A DNA stretch of 64,000 bases from Clavibacter sepedonicus (GTDB lineage: Bacteria > Actinomycetota > Actinomycetes > Actinomycetales > Microbacteriaceae). Location: assembly GCF_000069225.1 (NCBI RefSeq), contig NC_010407.1, positions 1,736,001 to 1,800,000 of the forward strand. Reading direction: 5' to 3'. The translations under genes were made by a program, and so were the position numbers. The notes below the pieces were generated by a model that had not been told where the DNA came from, made no database searches, and saw nothing but the letters and a program-made list of their open reading frames with translations. Positions 1 to 9,047 of the stretch are shown here, in pieces (the stretch's first letter is position 1; the number at the start of each line of letters is the position of its first letter).

Positions 1-2035
1 TCTGGAACGGGTAGCCGGCGCCGAGGATGAGGCAGAGGTCGATGTCCTCCGCCGCGTGCACGACGTCGTCCTCGAGCATGCGGTGCACCTCGTCCGCGAG
101 GCCCGTCTCCACGCGCTCGCGGATCTGCTCGGCCGTCTGCGGGTCGGTGCCGCCCTTCACGATGCGCACGGCCTCCTTGTCGAAGCCCGTGGGGCGGCCC
201 TTGGCGTCGCGGGCGTAGATGCGCCCGAGGTCCGCGAGGCGGTGCAGGTTCGGGCTCTCGAAGAACCGGTCCGGGAATGCGGCGTGGTGCGTGTCGAGCA
301 CGTGCGCGCCGACCTTGAGGCCCACGAGCTCGAGCAGCTCGAAGGGCGTCATCGGCAGGCCGAACGGCGCGAGCGAGCGGTCGACGACCTCGAAGGGCGT
401 TCCCGTGTCCACCGCGTGCATGGCCTCCCCGAGGACCTTCGCGAGGATGCTGTTCACCACGAAGCCCGGGGTGTCGCGGGTGATGACGGCGTGCTTCTTC
501 AGCGTCCTCGCGACCTGCATCGCGGTCGACAGCGTCTCGTCCGTGGTCTGCGGCGTCCGCACGACCTCGATGAGCGGCATCACCGCGACGGGGTTGAAGA
601 AGTGGAAGCCCACGACGCGCTCCGGGTGCGCGAGCCGCTCGGCGATGCGCTCGACCGAGAGGCTCGACGTGTTCGTCGCGAGGATCGCGGTCTCGGAGAC
701 GTGCTGCTCGATCTCCGCGAAGACCGCCTGCTTCACGCCGAGCTCCTCGAACACGGCCTCGATGACCCAGTCCGCGTCGGCGAAGTCGGCCTTGTCCGTG
801 GTGCCCGTGACGAGCGCCGTGAGCCGGTTGGCCTCGTCGGGGGAGATGCGCCCCTTCTCGGCGAGCTTCCGGATCTCGCCGTGGATGCCGGCGACGCCCG
901 CGTCGACGCGCGCCCGGTCGAGGTCCGTGATGACCACGGGAACCTGGAGGCGGCGCACGAACAGCAGCGCGAACTGCGATGCCATGAGGCCGGCGCCGAC
1001 GACGCCGACCTTGGTGACCTTGCGGGCCAGCGCCTTGTCAGGCGCCCCCGCGGGCCGCTTGGCGCGCTTCTGCACCAGGTCGAACGCGTAGATGGTGGCG
1101 CGGAACTGGTCGCCGGAGATGAGGTCCGCGAGAGCCTCGTCCTCGGCGGCGAAGCCCTCCTCGCGCGTCGTGTTCCTGGCCGCCTTGAGCAGGTCGAGCG
1201 CGCGGTACGGCGACTGGGCGACCGTGCCGATGCGCTGCTCGAGCGACTTCCGGGCGATCCCGATGGCGATGTCCCACTTGGCGATGCGCTCGAGGCGGCC
1301 CGGCGCGTTCGGCCGCTTGACCTCGACGGCGCCGGAGATGACGCCGTCGGCCCAGCGGATGGACTGCTCGAGGAAGGACGCGGACGGGAACGACGCGTCG
1401 GCGATGCCGAGCTCCACCACGTCCGCCGCCTTCAGCGTGCGGTTGTTCTTGAGCGGGTTCTCGATGATCACCTTGAGGGCGTTCTCGATGCCGATGAGGT
1501 TCGGCAGCAGCCACGCGCCGCCCCAGCCGGGGATGATGCCGAGGAAGACCTCGGGCAGCGCCACGGCGGGCACGGACTCGTCGACCGTGCGGTAGTCGGA
1601 GTTCAGTCCGATCTCGAGCCCGCCGCCGAGCGCGAGGCCGTTGATGAAGGTGAAGGACGGCACGCCCAGACGATGCAGGCGGCCCAGGGTGTCGTGTCCG
1701 AGCTGCGCCATCTGGCGCCCGACCTCGCGGCTGGGGATCTCGCCGACCTTGCTGAGATCGGCGCCCGCGGCGAGGATGAACGGCTTGCCCGTGATCGCGA
1801 CGCCGCGGATCTCGCCCGCGGCCGCCCGGGCGGCCAGGCCGTCGAGCGCGTCCGCGAGCTCCAGCAGGGTGGCCGGGCCGAGCGTGGACGGCCGCGTGTG
1901 GTCGCGCCCGTTGTCGAGCGTGACGAGCGCGAGCACGCCGCCCGAGGGCAGCGGCACGTCGCGGACGTACGAGTGGGTGACGACCTCGTCGGGGTCGAGC
2001 GCCACGAGCTCCCGGAAGCGGCTGGTGTCGGTCAC
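1..2035 (-). CDS. FadB-type multifunctional enoyl-CoA hydratase / 3-hydroxyacyl-CoA dehydrogenase, 3' end cut by window
   Basis: This gene encodes the hydratase and dehydrogenase steps of fatty-acid beta-oxidation on acyl-CoA thioesters. About 678 codons are visible and the C-terminal end lies beyond base 1. An N-terminal crotonase domain carries the glycine-rich FINGLALGGGLEIG segment; a Rossmann NAD-binding site follows (KVGVVGAGLMASQFA), then the dehydrogenase signature ATNTSSLSV and GFHFFNPV. The GTG start at 2035 overlaps the thiolase stop by four bases (GTGA), so the two are translationally coupled and co-transcribed. Family and start are clear; substrate chain length cannot be read from sequence. 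Confidence 0.93.
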   Translation of the reverse strand, partial: MTDTSRFRELVALDPDEVVTHSYVRDVPLPSGGVLALVTLDNGRDHTRPSTLGPATLLELADALDGLAARAAAGEIRGVAITGKPFILAAGADLSKVGEIPSREVGRQMAQLGHDTLGRLHRLGVPSFTFINGLALGGGLEIGLNSDYRTVDESVPAVALPEVFLGIIPGWGGAWLLPNLIGIENALKVIIENPLKNNRTLKAADVVELGIADASFPSASFLEQSIRWADGVISGAVEVKRPNAPGRLERIAKWDIAIGIARKSLEQRIGTVAQSPYRALDLLKAARNTTREEGFAAEDEALADLISGDQFRATIYAFDLVQKRAKRPAGAPDKALARKVTKVGVVGAGLMASQFALLFVRRLQVPVVITDLDRARVDAGVAGIHGEIRKLAEKGRISPDEANRLTALVTGTTDKADFADADWVIEAVFEELGVKQAVFAEIEQHVSETAILATNTSSLSVERIAERLAHPERVVGFHFFNPVAVMPLIEVVRTPQTTDETLSTAMQVARTLKKHAVITRDTPGFVVNSILAKVLGEAMHAVDTGTPFEVVDRSLAPFGLPMTPFELLELVGLKVGAHVLDTHHAAFPDRFFESPNLHRLADLGRIYARDAKGRPTGFDKEAVRIVKGGTDPQTAEQIRERVETGLADEVHRMLEDDVVHAAEDIDLCLILGAGYPFQ

Positions 2036-3240
2036 TTGTTCCTCTTCCTCTTGCCGGTGAAGTGCGGGTTCTCCCAGATGACGCTGCCGCCCTGGCCGAG
2101 GCCGACGCACATCGCTGTGAGGCCGTAGCGGACCTCGGGGTGCTGCTCGAACTGGCGCGCGAGCTGGTTCATCAGCCGGACGCCGCTGGACGCGAGCGGG
2201 TGGCCCACGGCGATCGCGCCGCCGTACTCGTTGACGCGCGGGTCGTCGTCGTCGAGACGGAAGTGGTCGAGGAGGCTGAGCACCTGGATCGCGAACGCCT
2301 CGTTGAGCTCGAAGAGCCCGATGTCGTCGATCGTGAGCCCGGCCTTCCGGAGCGCCTTCTCGGTGCTCGGCACCGGTCCGATGCCCATGATCTCGGGCTC
2401 GACGCCCGCGAACGCGAAGGACACCAGGGTCATCTTGGGCGTCAGGCCGAGCTCCTTGACGGCGTCGCCGCTGGCGAGCAGGGCGGCGGTGGCGCCGTCG
2501 TTGAGACCCGACGAGTTGCCCGCCGTGACGCGGCCGTGCGGGCGGAATGGGGTGCGGAGGCCGGCGAGGCCCTCGAGCGTGGTCTCGGGGCGCATGGCCT
2601 CGTCGCGCGTGGCGAGCCCCCAGCCCTCCTCGGAGCGCGTGGCGACGGGGACGAGGTCGGGCTGGATGTTCCCGGCCGCGTAGGCGAGCGCCGTCTTCTG
2701 CTGGCTCGCGAGGGCGTAGCGGTCGGCGCGCTCGCGGGTGAGCGCCGGGAAGCGGTCGTGGATCCGCTCGGCCGTGTTCCCCATGTTGAGGGCGTCCTGG
2801 CTGACGAGGCGCTCGGCGAGGAAGCGGGGGTTCGGGTCCGCGTCGAAGCCCATCGGATGGCGGCCCATGTGCTCGACGCCGCCGGCGATGGCGAGGTCGT
2901 AGGCGCCGAACGCGATGCCGCCGGCGGTGGCCGTGACGCTCGTCATGGCGCCGGCGCACATCCGGTCGATCGCGAATCCCGGGACCGAGCGCGGCAGGCC
3001 GACCAGGAGCGCGGCCGTGCGGCCGAGGGTCAGGCCCTGGTCGCCCGTCTGGGTCGTGGCCGCGATGGCGACCTCGTCGATCCGGTCCTTCGGCACCTGC
3101 GGGTTCCGCTCGAGCAACCCGATCATGGCCTTGACCACCAGATCGTCGGCGCGGGTCCGCCAGTACATGCCCTTCTCACCCGCTCGTCCGAACGGGGTGC
3201 GGACCCCGTCCACGAAATGGACTTCGGCTCTCTCGACCAC
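2032..3240 (-). CDS. fadA: Thiolase (acetyl-CoA acyltransferase)
   Basis: This 402-residue thiolase cleaves 3-ketoacyl-CoA in the last step of beta-oxidation. The acylated cysteine lies in DRMCAGAMTS, the histidine in AVGHPLASSG, and the second catalytic cysteine in LTAMCVGLGQGGS, so all active-site blocks are intact. Length is normal for the family. The GTG start at 3240 has a GGAGG ribosome-binding site about five bases upstream. It is the promoter-proximal gene of a two-gene operon with the FadB-type enzyme, the usual trifunctional-complex pair. Whether it is degradative or biosynthetic rests on that pairing; degradative is far more likely. Confidence 0.94.
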   Translation of the reverse strand: MVERAEVHFVDGVRTPFGRAGEKGMYWRTRADDLVVKAMIGLLERNPQVPKDRIDEVAIAATTQTGDQGLTLGRTAALLVGLPRSVPGFAIDRMCAGAMTSVTATAGGIAFGAYDLAIAGGVEHMGRHPMGFDADPNPRFLAERLVSQDALNMGNTAERIHDRFPALTRERADRYALASQQKTALAYAAGNIQPDLVPVATRSEEGWGLATRDEAMRPETTLEGLAGLRTPFRPHGRVTAGNSSGLNDGATAALLASGDAVKELGLTPKMTLVSFAFAGVEPEIMGIGPVPSTEKALRKAGLTIDDIGLFELNEAFAIQVLSLLDHFRLDDDDPRVNEYGGAIAVGHPLASSGVRLMNQLARQFEQHPEVRYGLTAMCVGLGQGGSVIWENPHFTGKRKRNK

Positions 3241-3267
3241 TGACGCCTCCTCGCATCGATTTCCCCC

Positions 3268-3273
3268 ACCCTA
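3268..3273 (-). promoter_or_regulatory. Putative -10 box TAGGGT of the fadA-fadB operon
   Basis: TAGGGT on the minus strand fits the TAnnnT -10 pattern seen before many genes here and would give a leader of about 20 bases containing the GGAGG site. No convincing -35 box is visible. Confidence 0.4.
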
Positions 3274-3312
3274 GGGACGAGGCACGGAGGGCGCCGAAAC
3301 CGTTGACTGTTC

Positions 3313-4788
3313 CTACGAGGCCCCGTCGTCGGTCTCGTCGTCGGCTTGGCCAGCATCGACAAAGGCCGCCGCCACCGGCGCTGCCGTCGCCTCGATCTGC
3401 CAGGGCCGCGCACCCCACGACTCGAGCGCCGTCGCGACGGCCTCGGGGGAGAGCTCGGCGGGGGGCGTCCAGGCGACGCGACGCAGCACCTCGGGGGTGA
3501 GCAGGTTCTCCTGCGGGACGCCCATGGCCGTCGCGACATCCTGCACGGCCACGCGGGCGCGCTTGAGGCGGCGGTCGGCGGCGGGATCCTTGTCGGCCCA
3601 CGCCTTCGGCGGCGGCATGGTCTCGCCCGTGCCGCGCAGCTGCGGGAACGCGGTCGCGGCGAGGCCGCGCTCGACGGCGGCCCACCAGCGGTCGATCTCG
3701 CTGCGGCTGGCGCGACCCGAGAACTCGCGCACGGCAGCGAGGTCGCGCTTGGTCTGCGGCAGGATGCGCGCGACCGCGACGAGGGAGCCGTCGGGGACGA
3801 GGCGGCCGGGGCTCGTGTCGACCTCGCGCGCGTACGCGTCGCGGGCCTCCCACAGCTCCTTCGCGACCGCGAGGCCACGGCCACCGCGGACCCCGTGCAG
3901 GCCGCTCAGGCGACGCCACGGCTCGACCCGCGCGGGCTTCGCCTCCTTGGCGATGGTCGCGGCGAACTCCTGCTCGGCGATCGCGGTCTTGCCCTGCTCC
4001 TCGAGGCGGCGGGCGATCTCGTCGCGCACGTCGACGAGCAGCTCCACGTCGAGCGCGGCGTAGACGAGCCATGCCCGGGGGAGCGGCCGGGTCGACCAGT
4101 CGGCGGCCGAGTGCTCCTTGGCCAGGTGAATCCCGAGCAGCTCCTCCACCACGGTGCCGAGGCCGACCCGGGGCAGGCCGAGCAGGCGCGACGCGAGCTC
4201 GGTGTCGAAGATGCGCTGCGGGTCGAGGCCCACCTCGCGGAGGCACGCGAGGTCCTGGCTGGCGGCGTGCAGCACCCACTCGACGTCGCGGATCACCTCG
4301 TCGAGCTCCGAGAAGTCGCCGATCGCGGGCGGGTCGAACAGGAACGTGCCGGCGCCGCGGCGGAAGACCTGGATCAGGTACGCGCGCTGGCTGTAGCGGA
4401 AGCCCGATGCGCGCTCGGCGTCGACGGCGATGGGACCCGTGCCGGCGGCGATCGCCTCGACGGCGCGGAGGTACTCCTCCCGGGTGTCGATCACGGTGAG
4501 GTCACCCGTGGCCGCCGCCTCGCGGAGGGGCGGACGGGAGGGTGCGTCGTCGTCGCGCGGGACCGGGTCCGCCGCGGCGGGGGCGTTCTCGGTCGCCTGC
4601 GCGGGCTCCGTCCGCCGGGTGCGCGTGCGCGCGCGTGCGGTCACGGCGTCGGTGGCGGTGGATCCCGGCACGTCGGAGAAGAGGGACGCGCCCATGGCCG
4701 GTCGGCGGAGACCCGCCGCCGACGGGGAGGGGGCGACGGCGCCGTCGCCGGTCGCGTCGGGGTCTGGGGTGTCGGACGGGGCGTTCAC
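3313..4788 (-). CDS. rnd: RNase D-like 3'-5' exoribonuclease with HRDC domain
   Basis: This 491-residue protein is a DEDDy-family 3'-5' exonuclease acting on structured RNA. After a low-complexity N-terminus of about 95 residues, the exonuclease domain has the first acidic pair in AVDAERASG (D123, E125), a second motif VLHAASQDLACL and the Y-x3-D motif in WLVYAALDVELL. A C-terminal HRDC-like helical region follows (SLVAVARILPQTKRDL). The GTG start overlaps the upstream DUF3000 stop by GTGA, so I prefer it to the internal ATG some 30 codons later. Such long disordered N-termini are common in actinobacterial homologues. Confidence 0.9.
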   Translation of the reverse strand: MNAPSDTPDPDATGDGAVAPSPSAAGLRRPAMGASLFSDVPGSTATDAVTARARTRTRRTEPAQATENAPAAADPVPRDDDAPSRPPLREAAATGDLTVIDTREEYLRAVEAIAAGTGPIAVDAERASGFRYSQRAYLIQVFRRGAGTFLFDPPAIGDFSELDEVIRDVEWVLHAASQDLACLREVGLDPQRIFDTELASRLLGLPRVGLGTVVEELLGIHLAKEHSAADWSTRPLPRAWLVYAALDVELLVDVRDEIARRLEEQGKTAIAEQEFAATIAKEAKPARVEPWRRLSGLHGVRGGRGLAVAKELWEARDAYAREVDTSPGRLVPDGSLVAVARILPQTKRDLAAVREFSGRASRSEIDRWWAAVERGLAATAFPQLRGTGETMPPPKAWADKDPAADRRLKRARVAVQDVATAMGVPQENLLTPEVLRRVAWTPPAELSPEAVATALESWGARPWQIEATAAPVAAAFVDAGQADDETDDGAS

Positions 4789-5381
4789 GTCCGGGTGCGT
4801 CGCGCTGATAGCAGTGTCACTCCTTCGCCCGCGGGAGGCAGCCCGGCGAGCATGCACAGTAATTCGCCCCAGCCTTCCACATGGGCGGTCACGTCGGCGT
4901 CCGCCGGCGTCCACGAGGCGCGGAGCTCGATCTTGGCGCCGCTGCCCTGGCGGGCCAGCTCGCCGTAGCCGGTGGAGATAATCCGGGTGGCGGTCCCCGA
5001 GGGCGACGAGTAGCGGGCGCCGCGCGAGGCGAGGCCGTCCACGAGCCACGACCAGGCGACGTCGGCGAGGAACGGATCGGTGCCCATGTCGGTCTCGAGC
5101 GGCGCCTGCGCGAAGCAGACGACGCGGAACGCGCCGCCCCACGCGTCCGGCTCATCCGGGTCGTGCAGCAGGATGAAGCGGCCCGTGCCGAGCTCCGAGT
5201 CGGAGGCGTGGCCAGACGGCGACACGTCGGCGGCGAGCGCCACGGCGTACGGGGCCAGGTTGCTCGAGGGCGAGGGGATCTCCGTCAGCACGAGCTCGGA
5301 TCGCGTGGTCGCACGACGCAGGGCGTCTAGCGCCGCGCGGAACTCGGGCGGATCCTCGGCGCTGTCACGGGTCTCTACCAC
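4785..5381 (-). CDS. DUF3000 family protein
   Basis: This 198-residue soluble protein matches the actinobacterial DUF3000 family, recognisable by the conserved core GTGRFILLHDPDEPDAWGGAFRVVCFAQAPLE and the C-terminal region AELRASWTP. Its function is unknown. It typically sits directly upstream of the RNase D gene and is translationally coupled to it here by a GTGA overlap, so a shared role is possible but unproven. No signal peptide or membrane segment is present. The GTG start is supported by a -10 hexamer six bases upstream, which implies a leaderless message. Confidence 0.85.
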   Translation of the reverse strand: MVETRDSAEDPPEFRAALDALRRATTRSELVLTEIPSPSSNLAPYAVALAADVSPSGHASDSELGTGRFILLHDPDEPDAWGGAFRVVCFAQAPLETDMGTDPFLADVAWSWLVDGLASRGARYSSPSGTATRIISTGYGELARQGSGAKIELRASWTPADADVTAHVEGWGELLCMLAGLPPAGEGVTLLSARRTRT

Positions 5382-5387
5382 GTGTGC

Positions 5388-5393
5388 AGACTA
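5388..5393 (-). promoter_or_regulatory. Putative leaderless promoter -10 (TAGTCT) of DUF3000-rnd
   Basis: TAGTCT ends six bases before the GTG start at 5381, leaving no room for a ribosome-binding site. This is the classic arrangement of actinobacterial leaderless transcripts. Confidence 0.5.
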
Positions 5394-5471
5394 CGTTCCG
5401 CCGCGATCCGGCCCGGGAGCCACGCCGCGACGACGGGTGGGCACCACCCCGACGCCGGCGCGACCAGGGGA

Positions 5472-6218
5472 TCAGTCCCGCCGCACCGTCCAGCGCGCGT
5501 AGGTGCGGTGGTCGTCGTCGACGAGCAGCTGGTCGAGCCGCATCGGCGCGTAGGCGTCGGAGCCCGCCGGCACGAGCGGCGTCAGCGGCGTCACGAGCTC
5601 GGGCGAGGTCGTGAGGCAGAGCTCGTCCACCCGGCCCGCGGCGATGAGGGATGCGGCGAGCGCCGGTCCGCCCTCGCACACCACATGGGTCAGCCCGCGG
5701 CCACGCAGGGCGTCGACGACGTCGTCGCCGCCCATCCGACCGTCGGCCGCGGCACCCAGCGGGACGGACACGATCTCGGCGGGCACGCCGCCGAGCGACG
5801 CCACGGCGCGGTCCCGTGCCTCGGGCGGGCAGAGCACCAGGAGGCGGCCCGGGGACGCGTCCTGGTCGAAGCGGTGGCCCTCCAGGTCGCCCGAGGAGGT
5901 GGCGACGGCCAGCGGGGTCCTGCGGGGGAGGACGTACCGCTCGGCACGCACCGTGCCCGCGCCCACGAGCACGACGTCCGCGAGCTCGCGGATGACGCCG
6001 AGGATCCGCCGGTCCACGACGCTCGAGAGGCTGTCGGAGGTGCCGTCGGCGCCGATGACGCTGCCGTCGACCGACGCCACGAAGTTGAGGCGCACGTGGT
6101 CGGCGGATCCCGGACGGTAGAGGTCCTCCAGCCAGCCCCGGGTGCCGTCGTCGTCCAGGCCGCGCGAGGCCGCCGCGTGGCCGGCCCCCGCCACGGGGAG
6201 GATCCGCGTGATCCTCAC
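5472..6218 (-). CDS. Pyrimidine reductase family protein (RibD C-terminal domain-like)
   Basis: This 248-residue protein has the dihydrofolate-reductase-like RibD-C fold: a substrate motif NFVASVDGSVIGADG, the nucleotide-binding stretch ADVVLVGAGTVRAERY, and the phosphate-binding HVVCEGGPALAASLI. Members reduce a ribosylaminopyrimidine in riboflavin synthesis, but stand-alone actinobacterial copies away from rib genes have uncertain substrates. The GTG start overlaps the sufE-like stop by GTGA. It is the last gene of a rhodanese - SufE - reductase operon, with no riboflavin genes nearby. I am confident of the fold, not of the reaction. Confidence 0.82.
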   Translation of the reverse strand: MRITRILPVAGAGHAAASRGLDDDGTRGWLEDLYRPGSADHVRLNFVASVDGSVIGADGTSDSLSSVVDRRILGVIRELADVVLVGAGTVRAERYVLPRRTPLAVATSSGDLEGHRFDQDASPGRLLVLCPPEARDRAVASLGGVPAEIVSVPLGAAADGRMGGDDVVDALRGRGLTHVVCEGGPALAASLIAAGRVDELCLTTSPELVTPLTPLVPAGSDAYAPMRLDQLLVDDDHRTYARWTVRRD

Positions 6219-6655
6219 CCGGCGAGCCGCTCGCGCACCTGGCGCTTGACCCGCCCGAGCATCGCCGTCATGCCGCGCATGCGCAGCGGCGATACAGCCG
6301 CGTCGAGCCCGATCGTGGACGGGTAGTCGTCGGGCACCGCGAGCACCTCGTCGGCCGGGAGCCCGTCGAGGCCCTGCGCGAGGATCGACGCGAACCCGCG
6401 GCTCGTCGGCGCCTCGGCCGGCGCCTGGGCGTGCACGTGCACGTCGCCGTCGACGACCTCCACGAACATGAACACCGGCGACTGGCACTCCTCCACGCGC
6501 TCGAGGAGGTCCGGGTGGTCGGCGTACCGCGGCGGGAGAGCGGGCAGCTCGTTGCTGAAGTCGAGCAGGAGCAGGAGCCGGTCGCGCTGCTCGAGCGCGA
6601 GGAAGTCGTCGCGGATCTCGGCGAGCGCGGCGGGCAGCCCCGGGGCGTCGGTCAT
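6215..6655 (-). CDS. sufE: SufE family sulfur-acceptor protein
   Basis: This 146-residue SufE-fold protein accepts persulfide sulfur from a cysteine desulfurase during Fe-S cluster assembly. The acceptor cysteine lies in the conserved VEECQSPVF motif, and the tail [17 protein letters not shown] resembles the family C-terminus. The ATG start overlaps the rhodanese stop by four bases (ATGA). Co-translation with a rhodanese suggests both handle sulfane sulfur. No SUF operon is in the window. Confidence 0.9.
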   Translation of the reverse strand: MTDAPGLPAALAEIRDDFLALEQRDRLLLLLDFSNELPALPPRYADHPDLLERVEECQSPVFMFVEVVDGDVHVHAQAPAEAPTSRGFASILAQGLDGLPADEVLAVPDDYPSTIGLDAAVSPLRMRGMTAMLGRVKRQVRERLAG

Positions 6656-7563
6656 CGGGCGGGCAGCTCGCCGGGCTCGGCGCCCTGCACGATGGGGACC
6701 CGCACGGCGGAGCCCCACTCGGTCCAGGAGCCGTCGTAGTTGCGGACGCCCTCGAAGCCCAGCAGGTGGGTGAGCACGAACCACGTGTGGCTCGAGCGCT
6801 CCCCGATGCGGCAGAGGACCACGACGTCGTCGCCGTCGCCGAGGCCCGCGCCCTCGCGGTACACGGCGTCGAGCTCGGCGCGCGTCCGGAAGGAGCCGTC
6901 CTCCGCCGCGGCCTTGGCCCACGGGACGTTCCGAGAGGTGGGGATGTGGCCGGCGCGGAGCGAGCCCTCCTCCGGGTAGGCGGGCGCGGTCGTCCGCTGG
7001 CCGGTGTACTCCTCGGGGCTGCGGACGTCGATGAGCGGGTTGCCGAGGTGCGCGAGCACGTCGTCCTTGAACGCGCGGATCTCCTCGTCGCGGCGCTCGA
7101 CGACCGGGTACTCGACGGGGGAGACCTCGGGGCGGTCGGTCGTGGTCGGGCGCCCCTCGGCGATCCACTTGTCCCGGCCGCCGTCGAGCAGGCGCACGTC
7201 CTCGTGGCCGAACAGGGTGAAGACCCAGAGCGCGTACGCGGCCCACCAGTTGCTCTTGTCGCCGTAGATGACGACCGTGCTGTCACGCGCGATGCCGCGC
7301 TCGGACATGAGCTGCGCGAACCGCTCGCCGTCGACGTAGTCACGCTGCACGGGGTCGTTGAGGTCGGTGTGCCAGTCGAGCTTCACCGCGCCGGGGATGT
7401 GGCCGGTCTCGTAGAGCAGCACGTCCTCGTCGGACTCGACGACCACGAGACCGGGCGTGAGCGCGCCGTCGGCGAGTCGCTCCTGGAGCCAGTCGCCGCT
7501 GACGAGCCGCTCCGGGTGGGCGTACTCGGCGAACCTGGGGGTGGTGTCCGGCTCGACGGCCAT
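6652..7563 (-). CDS. Sulfurtransferase (tandem rhodanese, SseA/CysA2 type)
   Basis: This 303-residue protein holds two rhodanese domains. The N-terminal copy ([15 protein letters not shown]) is non-catalytic; the C-terminal copy carries the active cysteine in [14 protein letters not shown]. It transfers sulfane sulfur from thiosulfate or mercaptopyruvate to an acceptor. The ERSSHTW stretch after the cysteine is typical of the actinobacterial CysA2/SseA group. It is the first gene of a three-gene coupled operon with SufE, a natural acceptor candidate. No signal peptide is present, so it should be cytoplasmic. Confidence 0.9.
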   Translation of the reverse strand: MAVEPDTTPRFAEYAHPERLVSGDWLQERLADGALTPGLVVVESDEDVLLYETGHIPGAVKLDWHTDLNDPVQRDYVDGERFAQLMSERGIARDSTVVIYGDKSNWWAAYALWVFTLFGHEDVRLLDGGRDKWIAEGRPTTTDRPEVSPVEYPVVERRDEEIRAFKDDVLAHLGNPLIDVRSPEEYTGQRTTAPAYPEEGSLRAGHIPTSRNVPWAKAAAEDGSFRTRAELDAVYREGAGLGDGDDVVVLCRIGERSSHTWFVLTHLLGFEGVRNYDGSWTEWGSAVRVPIVQGAEPGELPAR

Positions 7564-7614
7564 GGGGCTCTCCTGATCTCGCGGCCGGCGGGGCCGCGCT
7601 GGTGGGACGCGGAT

Positions 7615-7620
7615 TAGTCT
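7615..7620 (+). promoter_or_regulatory. Putative -10 box TAGTCT of zapE
   Basis: TAGTCT lies about 115 bases before the chosen zapE start and fits the local TAnnnT pattern. No clear -35 is visible. Confidence 0.3.
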
Positions 7621-7731
7621 GGTGGGTGTTCCGCGGGCACCATGCGCCGCGCGTCGACCACCATCCACGGTAACGGTTCGCCATGCGCGGGACCTTCCCG
7701 ACACCGCCACATGACAGCCGGAGACCCACCT

Positions 7732-8796
7732 GTGACGAACGCCGACATCGGATCGCGGAGCCACGACGCGGAGGGCACGGGACCCGGCGCCCTCGTCGGC
7801 CGCTCGCCGAGCATCACGGGCGCGGAGATCGCCGCGCACCTCGTGCCGCCGCGGCAGTTCGACGAGGCGCGGTTCGACACGTACCGTCCCGACCCCGAGT
7901 ACGACACGCAGGCGCAGGCCGTCGAGGTGCTCCGCGCGTTCTCGGGCGACCGCGCCGGATCCCGCGGTGGCCTCTTCTCTCGGAGGAAGGCGCCCGCCCT
8001 GAAGCCCGGCGTCTACCTCGACGGCGGGTTCGGAGTCGGCAAGACCCACCTCCTCGCGTCGCTCTGGCACGCCATGCCGGGACCCAAGTACTTCGGCACC
8101 TTCATCGAGTACACGGCGCTCGTCGGGGCGCTCGGCTACCAGGGCGCGGTCGGGATCCTCCGCGGCGCAACGCTCGTGGCCATCGACGAGTTCGAGCTCG
8201 ACGACCCGGGCGACACGATGATGATGACGCGCCTGCTGTCCGACCTCGTGGCCGACGGCACGCGCATCGCCGCGACGAGCAACACGCCGCCGAACGCCCT
8301 GGGGGAGGGGCGCTTCGCGGCGGCCGACTTCCTGCGCGAGATCCAGGCGATGAGCGACCGGTTCGACACCATCCGCATCGACGGGCTCGACTACCGGCGC
8401 CGCGCCTTCGAGGGCCACGCGATCACGGTGGGCGCCGCCGAGCTCGACGCCAGGGCCGACGCCGCGCAGGCCGGCGGCCGCTCGGTCACCGTCGACGGGT
8501 TCCCCGAGCTGGTCGCGCACCTCTCGCGGCTGCACCCCTCCAAGTACGTGAAGGTGATCGAGGGCGTCGACGCCATCGCGCTCCGCGACGTGACCCAGCT
8601 GCAGGGCCAGACCGACGCGCTCCGCTTCGTCGCCTTCGTCGACCGGGTCTACGACGCGCAGATCCCCCTGCTCGCGTCCGGCACCCCGTTCGACGAGGCC
8701 TTCTCGGCCGAGATGCTCGCGGGCGGCTACCGCAAGAAGTACCTGCGCGCCATCTCGCGGCTCATCTCGCTCACCGCGGCCGGGCGCGACCTCTAG
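7732..8796 (+). CDS. zapE: ZapE/AFG1-like ATPase
   Basis: This 354-residue P-loop ATPase belongs to the AFG1/ZapE family linked to cell division and membrane-protein turnover. The Walker A motif GGFGVGKTH is at residues 98-106, Walker B is [11 protein letters not shown], and a sensor-like AATSNTPP follows, all typical of the family. I chose GTG 7732 because a GGAG lies eight bases upstream; an in-frame ATG at 7711 lacks one. It stands alone, divergent from the rhodanese operon. Confidence 0.9.
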   Translation: MTNADIGSRSHDAEGTGPGALVGRSPSITGAEIAAHLVPPRQFDEARFDTYRPDPEYDTQAQAVEVLRAFSGDRAGSRGGLFSRRKAPALKPGVYLDGGFGVGKTHLLASLWHAMPGPKYFGTFIEYTALVGALGYQGAVGILRGATLVAIDEFELDDPGDTMMMTRLLSDLVADGTRIAATSNTPPNALGEGRFAAADFLREIQAMSDRFDTIRIDGLDYRRRAFEGHAITVGAAELDARADAAQAGGRSVTVDGFPELVAHLSRLHPSKYVKVIEGVDAIALRDVTQLQGQTDALRFVAFVDRVYDAQIPLLASGTPFDEAFSAEMLAGGYRKKYLRAISRLISLTAAGRDL

Positions 8797-8855
8797 CCGA
8801 CGACGCTCCGCCACGCCCGGATCGGCGGCCGTCCCGGGCATCCCCGCCGCACGCG

Positions 8856-8924
8856 GAAACACGATGTTCACATGCGCGTCGCCCGTGTAACGCGCCCGAA
8901 ACACGTCCGGCGAGCCGGCGAAAC
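8856..8924 (+). promoter_or_regulatory. GlnR-like half-site cluster upstream of amtB
   Basis: Four or five half-sites of the GlnR type (GTnAC/GAAAC) lie here: GAAAC-n6-TTCAC at 8856-8871, GTAAC-n6-GAAAC at 8887-8902, and GAAAC at 8920-8924. The second pair matches the a-b site spacing known for actinobacterial GlnR, and the third half-site is exactly 22 bases (two steps of 11) further on. The position, 120-190 bases before amtB, fits nitrogen control. GlnR itself is not in the window. Confidence 0.5.
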
Positions 8925-9047
8925 CTCGCCCCCCGACACTGGACGCGTACCCGGCACCCGGCACGCGCCGAACCCCCGACCACACGGGCGGCCGCTCGCC
9001 TTCCGTCCGGTGCGACCCCCTGCACGATCTACGAGAGGTGAAACACC

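Noticed and set aside
56..2128. 690-codon plus-strand frame at the window start
   Set aside because: It is antisense to the FadB-type gene, whose motifs are unambiguous.
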